61,593 bases of DNA from Pseudomonas indica NBRC 103045. GTDB taxonomy: Bacteria > Pseudomonadota > Gammaproteobacteria > Pseudomonadales > Pseudomonadaceae. Below the pieces are notes generated by a model, which did not search any database, was not told where the DNA came from, and saw only the letters and a program-made list of their open reading frames with translations. Positions 57,807 through 61,593 of this stretch are shown here, piece by piece. The number at the start of each line of letters is the position of its first letter. Within the stretch, counting starts at the first letter, position 1. Position numbers and translations under genes: made by a program. The stretch lies in assembly GCF_002091635.1 (NCBI RefSeq), contig NZ_BDAC01000030.1, positions 1 to 61,593 on the forward strand. Direction: 5' to 3'.

Positions 57807-58658
57807 ATGACCAAGCACTATCCCGCCGCCTACCAGGTGTCCAAGGGCGCCGCGCTTTCCGTGGACAAGACTTTCTACGGTCGAATTCGGGAGCGCCAGG
57901 AAGCGCGCACCCTGATCGAGTCGTTCGAAGTGCCGATCCGGAGCGGCCGGGCCTGGAAGGTGCCGGCCGGGCACCTGTTCCGCGTCACCGCGCCGAAGGG
58001 CCCGCAGGTCGGCGATTTCAACCTGTGGAACGCCAACGACCCGCGCGAGCGGCTGTGGGCCGCGCGTACCCGCCAGTTGCAGGGCGCCCATGTCAGCACC
58101 TTCGACCGGCTCTGGTCGAACCTGCCGTTCCTCCGTCCGCTGGTGACCATCACCGACGACAGCCTGGCCGACTATGGCGTCGACGAGCACGGCGGGCGGG
58201 TCCACGATCTGCTCGGCACCCGCTGCGATCCGTACATCAACAAGCTGCTCACCGGCGAGGACTTCCACCACCACTGCCACTCCAATCTGGTGCGCGCGGT
58301 GCTGCCCCACGGCCTGACCGAGTTCGACGTGCACGATGTGCTGAACATCTTCCAGGTCACCGGGCTCAACCATGACGACCTGTATTTCATGAAGGCCTGT
58401 CCGGCCAAGCCGGGCGACTACCTGGAATTCTTCGCCGAGATCGACCTGCTCTGCGCGCTGTCCACCTGCCCGGGCGGCGATCTGTCGTTGCCGATGTGGG
58501 GCCCGGATGCCAAGGACCCGCTGGAGGTGTGCCGCCCGCTCGGGGTGGAAATCTACCGCCTCGACGACAGCCTGCTGGAGGGCTGGAAGCAGCCGGAGCG
58601 CGCGCCGTACCACGGTCTGCACGGCCTGCAACTGGGCAAGGCGACCTGGGAAGCCTGA
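57807..58658 (+). CDS. DUF1989 (urea-carboxylase-associated) family protein
   Basis: A 283-residue protein of the DUF1989 family, found beside urea carboxylase or related carboxyl-transfer genes. Visible motifs: [24 protein letters not shown] (Cys), [21 protein letters not shown] and C-P-G-G-D-L-S, i.e. several Cys and His positions able to bind metal. Start at 57807 has GGAG 10 nt upstream; an in-frame ATG at 57789 is the alternative. It precedes the 5-oxoprolinase genes by 70 bp. Biochemical role unknown. Confidence 0.82.
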   Translation: MTKHYPAAYQVSKGAALSVDKTFYGRIRERQEARTLIESFEVPIRSGRAWKVPAGHLFRVTAPKGPQVGDFNLWNANDPRERLWAARTRQLQGAHVSTFDRLWSNLPFLRPLVTITDDSLADYGVDEHGGRVHDLLGTRCDPYINKLLTGEDFHHHCHSNLVRAVLPHGLTEFDVHDVLNIFQVTGLNHDDLYFMKACPAKPGDYLEFFAEIDLLCALSTCPGGDLSLPMWGPDAKDPLEVCRPLGVEIYRLDDSLLEGWKQPERAPYHGLHGLQLGKATWEA

Positions 58659-58728
58659 TCCAGGGCTGCCGTCGGGTGGTGCATTGGCCTATCCTGGGGC
58701 CTGGTCATCGCTGTGGAAGGGGAAGGGC

Positions 58729-59484
58729 ATGAATTCAGGGCAGCGCCGCATCCTGCTCAACTGCGACATGGGCGAGAGTTTCGGTGCCTGGAAGATGGGC
58801 GATGACAGCCACGCCATGCCGCTGGTGGACCAGGCCAACCTGGCCTGCGGCTTCCACGCCTCCGACCCGCTGACCATGCAGCGCACCGTCGATCTGGCGG
58901 TGCAGCACGACGTGGCCATCGGCGCCCACCCGGCCTACCCGGATCTGGTCGGCTTCGGTCGTCGGCACCTGGCCTGCTCGCCGGAAGAGGTGCGGGCCAT
59001 GGTGCTGTATCAGATCGGCGCGCTGGATGCCTTCTGCCGCGCCGCCGGGACGCGGGTCGCCTACGTCAAGCCGCACGGCGCGCTGTACAACGACCTGGTG
59101 CGCGACGATGCGCTGCTCAGCGCCGTGCTCGACGCCTGCGCCCACTACCGCAAGGGCCTGCCGCTGATGGTGCTGGCCCTGGCCGACAACAGCCGCGAGC
59201 TGCGCCTGGCCGACGAAGCCGATGTGCCGCTGATGTTCGAAGCCTTCGCCGACCGCGCCTACCAGTCCGATGGGCAGTTGGCGCCACGGCGCTTGGCCGG
59301 GGCGGTGCACCACGACCCCGAGCGGATTCTCGCCCAGGCGTTGGCCATCGCCCGTGGCGAGGCGTTTCCGGACCAGGACGGCAAACCGCTGCGGCTAAAC
59401 GCCGACAGCCTCTGCGTGCACGGCGACAACCCCGAATCCCTCGCCGTGCTGCGCCGCCTGCGCGCCCAGCTCGACACCCTCTGA
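58729..59484 (+). CDS. pxpA: 5-oxoprolinase subunit PxpA (LamB/YcsF family)
   Basis: PxpA with PxpB and PxpC opens 5-oxoproline (pyroglutamate), a spontaneous product of glutamine and glutamate, to glutamate with ATP. The 251-residue protein has [28 protein letters not shown] and K-P-H-G-A-L-Y-N-D, all typical. The start at 58729 is preceded by GGGGAAGGG. It is followed by pxpB after 1 bp. Confidence 0.95.
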   Translation: MNSGQRRILLNCDMGESFGAWKMGDDSHAMPLVDQANLACGFHASDPLTMQRTVDLAVQHDVAIGAHPAYPDLVGFGRRHLACSPEEVRAMVLYQIGALDAFCRAAGTRVAYVKPHGALYNDLVRDDALLSAVLDACAHYRKGLPLMVLALADNSRELRLADEADVPLMFEAFADRAYQSDGQLAPRRLAGAVHHDPERILAQALAIARGEAFPDQDGKPLRLNADSLCVHGDNPESLAVLRRLRAQLDTL

Positions 59485-59485
59485 C

Positions 59486-60166
59486 ATGCGCCCGCGTATC
59501 GAACCGGCCGGCGCCGAGGCCCTGTTGCTGGTGCTGGCGGACGCGCCGGACGAACACCTGCCGGCACGCATCGCCGCGCTGGCCGAGCGTATCCGCCATC
59601 ACTGCGGCGCCTGCCTGACCGATCTGGTGCCGGGCTGGACCACGCTGCTGGTGCATTACGACCTGACCCGCACCGACCGCCGCCAACTGGCCGGGCGGCT
59701 GCAAGCACTGCTCGATGCCTGGCAGGCCGAGCCCGTGGTGGAGACGGTCGGCTGCCTGCATGAAATCCCTATCTGGTACGCCGGCGAGGACCTGCCTGCC
59801 GTCGCCGCCGCCTGCGGACTCGATGAGGCGGAAGTGATCCGCCTGCACAGCGCGGGCGAGTACCGGGTCGGCGCCATCGGCTTCGCGCCGGGTTTCGCCT
59901 ACCTGGGCACGCTGGACGCGCGTCTCGCCTTGCCGCGCCGGGCCACGCCGCGGGTGCGCGTGCCGGCCGGCAGCCTGGCCATCGCCGAGCGGCAGACGGC
60001 GATCTATCCCCAGGCCTCGCCCGGTGGCTGGCACCTGCTGGGGCGCTGTCCGTGGAAGTTGTTCGACCCCGCCCGCACCCCGCCGTGCCCGCTGGCACTG
60101 GGCGACCGGGTGCGGTTCGTCGCCATCGACGAGGCGACCTACCGGCGTGAGGGTGGCGTGTCGTGA
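59486..60166 (+). CDS. pxpB: 5-oxoprolinase subunit PxpB
   Basis: A 226-residue protein of the KipI/PxpB family. The core runs from D-L-V-P-G-W-T-T-L-L-V-H-Y-D through C-L-H-E-I-P-I-W-Y and G-A-I-G-F-A-P-G-F-A-Y-L-G to V-P-A-G-S-L-A-I-A-E-R-Q-T-A-I-Y-P and G-G-W-H-L-L-G. It overlaps pxpC by 4 bases and forms the carboxylase-like pair with it. Confidence 0.94.
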   Translation: MRPRIEPAGAEALLLVLADAPDEHLPARIAALAERIRHHCGACLTDLVPGWTTLLVHYDLTRTDRRQLAGRLQALLDAWQAEPVVETVGCLHEIPIWYAGEDLPAVAAACGLDEAEVIRLHSAGEYRVGAIGFAPGFAYLGTLDARLALPRRATPRVRVPAGSLAIAERQTAIYPQASPGGWHLLGRCPWKLFDPARTPPCPLALGDRVRFVAIDEATYRREGGVS

Positions 60167-61086
60167 GCGGCTTCGTGGTCATCAAGCCCGGCCCGCTCAG
60201 CCTGCTGCAGGATGCCGGTCGCGTGGGCTGGCAGCAGTGCGGCGTGTCGCCGGGCGGCCCGCTGGACCGGCACGCGGCGGCCTGGGCCAACCGGCTGCTG
60301 GGCAACCCCTGGGGAACGCCGCTGCTGGAGATCGCCCTGGGCGGCGTCGAGCTGGAAAGCCGGGTGGATACCTGGGTAGCGCTGTGCGGGGCCGACCTGC
60401 CCATCGAATTGGACGGCCAGCCGCAGGCCCTTTGGACGCGCTTCCCGGTGCGCACCGGGCAGCGCCTGCACCTGGGCTTTGCCCGCAGCGGTCAACGGGC
60501 CTACCTGGCGGTGGCCAGTGGCTTCCGGGCGGAGCCGGTGCTGGGCAGCGTGGCCACGCAAGTGCGCGAGGGATTGGGTGGGCTGCGTGGCGACGGTTCC
60601 GCGTTGCAGGCCGGCGATGTGCTGCATTGCTCGCCTTCGACGCGGCCGGGCGTGGCCAGCGTGCCCTGGCCTTACCGGCCGGATTACCGGGAGCCGCCGG
60701 TGTTGCGGGTGATCCTTGGCGGGGATGCGCCGCTATTCGCCGAGGCCGAACGCACGGCCTTCTTCCGTCGCGAATGGCGGCTCAGCCCGCAGTCCGACCG
60801 CATGGGCGCCCGCCTGCTCGGCGAGCCGCTGCATGCCCCGGCACGGCAGTGGTCGCTGGGGATCGCCACGGGCGCCATCCAGGTGCCGCCGGACGGCCAG
60901 CCGATCATCCTCATGACCGACCGCCAGACCATGGGCGGCTACCCGATCCTCGGCTGGGTGCATTCCCTCGATCTCGACCGCCTGGCCCAATGCCCGGCGC
61001 ACATGCCGCTACGCTTCGCCGAACTCGATCTGGACGAAGCGCAGGCGGAATTGCGGATGTTCTACCGGTTCTTCGGCCGACCTTGA
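60163..61086 (+). CDS. pxpC: 5-oxoprolinase subunit PxpC
   Basis: A 307-residue protein of the KipA/PxpC family (biotin-dependent carboxyltransferase-like fold, without biotin here). It has G-P-L-S-L-L-Q-D-A-G-R, G-V-S-P-G-G-P-L-D, the Arg-rich S-D-R-M-G-A-R-L and D-R-Q-T-M-G-G-Y-P-I-L-G. The start is GTG within the pxpB stop overlap (GTGA). Last gene of the pxpABC group. Confidence 0.94.
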   Translation: MSGFVVIKPGPLSLLQDAGRVGWQQCGVSPGGPLDRHAAAWANRLLGNPWGTPLLEIALGGVELESRVDTWVALCGADLPIELDGQPQALWTRFPVRTGQRLHLGFARSGQRAYLAVASGFRAEPVLGSVATQVREGLGGLRGDGSALQAGDVLHCSPSTRPGVASVPWPYRPDYREPPVLRVILGGDAPLFAEAERTAFFRREWRLSPQSDRMGARLLGEPLHAPARQWSLGIATGAIQVPPDGQPIILMTDRQTMGGYPILGWVHSLDLDRLAQCPAHMPLRFAELDLDEAQAELRMFYRFFGRP

Positions 61087-61102
61087 TGGCCTTGCTCTTG
61101 TA

Positions 61103-61167
61103 GGAGCCCGCTCTGCTGGCGATCCAGGTGTTCGGCGAGACACCGCTTCGCCAGCAGAGCGGGCTCC
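61103..61167. repeat. REP-type inverted repeat after pxpC
   Basis: A 20-bp perfect inverted repeat (GGAGCCCGCTCTGCTGGCGA and its complement at 61148-61167) around a 25-bp centre. The TAGGAGC...GCTCC layout is that of Pseudomonas REP pairs; it may also act as a transcription stop for pxpABC. Confidence 0.75.
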
Positions 61168-61195
61168 GAAAGGCAGGTGTATGTGGCACGTAACC

Positions 61196-61250
61196 TTGTG
61201 GGAGGATTCGAATTCGGCCTCTCTATCCATCGCGAATGAATTCGCACACC
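61196..61250. repeat. Second REP-like element
   Basis: TTGTGGGAGGATTCGAATTC and, further on, CATCGCGAATGAATTCGCAC form a degenerate inverted pair related to the element at 34510-34572. Confidence 0.55.
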
Positions 61251-61593
61251 GAGGTCAGACCCCATGGGTTGCATCGCAACCATGAAGGCAACCCATAAAG
61301 TCTTCGGGATCGGACAATATTTGCGCCAAAAAAGCCTTTTGGCACAAATGGCTGAGATGCAATCCGTATCGGGTCTTAAAACCGGTAGTAACCGGCCAGG
61401 ATGGTGAGCCTATTAGAATTTCGCCTATTCAGATACTGATTTTTTATACAGTAGAAATTGCCGGGAGAAATGCGGAAGTCAAGCGAATACTGCCTGCGGT
61501 GAGACTTTTAGTCTAACTCGTTGATTGGCTGTAAAATTTTTCTGAGTGGTGGATGGGGAGGTTCGGTGTTATACAGAATTCACTACTATCGTA
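61251..61593. other. AT-rich end of window without recognisable gene
   Basis: About 340 bp, clearly more AT-rich than the DNA before it. A 9-bp inverted repeat ATGGGTTGC (61264-61272) / GCAACCCAT (61288-61296) is present. No reading frame is convincing; the sequence may be the start of an accessory segment that continues beyond the window. Confidence 0.4.

Overview
The window is a Pseudomonas chromosome segment, most like the P. aeruginosa lineage. The base composition is high-GC, and gene content and order follow, with insertions, the block that in P. aeruginosa runs from bamD/rluD/clpB through ndh, coaE, pilDCB-pilA, tRNA-Thr, nadC, ampDE and speC to the piu iron-uptake genes. Identification rests on reading protein motifs and gene order; no database search was run.

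Layout. 1-8.3 kb: bamD, divergent rluD-pgeF, clpB behind a heat-shock-like promoter, then a PilZ protein and a large DUF1631 protein on the minus strand. 8.4-8.8 kb: a tRNA-Asn/Pro/Lys operon with promoter and terminator. 8.9-13.3 kb: an STN-domain lipoprotein, the ndh cluster including a 57-residue DUF3094 protein, a GNAT enzyme, a CbiM-like permease, an orphan 71-residue protein preceded by a perfect Anr/FNR box, and a 156-bp MITE-like element with a target duplication. 13.3-18.6 kb: the type IV pilus genes pilB, pilC, pilD with coaE and yacG, and divergent pilA behind a sigma-54 promoter.

18.6-26.0 kb is the most notable part: an AT-rich accessory island between pilA and tRNA-Thr(CGT). It holds two GT-C membrane glycosyltransferases and homologues of every enzyme of the mycobacterial polyprenyl-phosphate arabinose pathway: UbiA-type phosphoribosyltransferase, PAP2-like phosphatase, DprE1, DprE2 and a GtrA flippase. 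Together they should make lipid-linked D-arabinofuranose, flip it to the periplasm and attach it to the Ser/Thr-rich pilin, as known for group IV pilins of P. aeruginosa (TfpW system). The second glycosyltransferase and the loss of the benzothiazinone-reactive cysteine in DprE1 are the points that go beyond the obvious.

26-36 kb: nadC, a second DUF1631 paralogue, ampD-ampE, a ROK sugar kinase, a chemoreceptor, tatD and fruR. 36-42 kb: the fructose PTS operon fruB-fruK-fruA with a FruR operator. 42-47 kb: a Pho-box-led pair, PhoD phosphatase and an ExeM/NucH extracellular nuclease, which together fit phosphate scavenging from DNA, followed by a cluster of palindromic repeats and a DUF559 protein. 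47-50.6 kb: prfC and speC separated by a 589-bp non-coding leader. 50.8-57.7 kb: a Fur-box-led iron-uptake cluster (TonB receptor, PiuC, an FMN hydroxy-acid oxidase, a PepSY-flavodoxin-reductase fusion). 57.8-61.1 kb: a DUF1989 protein and the 5-oxoprolinase genes pxpA-pxpB-pxpC. The last 500 bp hold REP-type palindromes and then AT-rich DNA without a recognisable gene.
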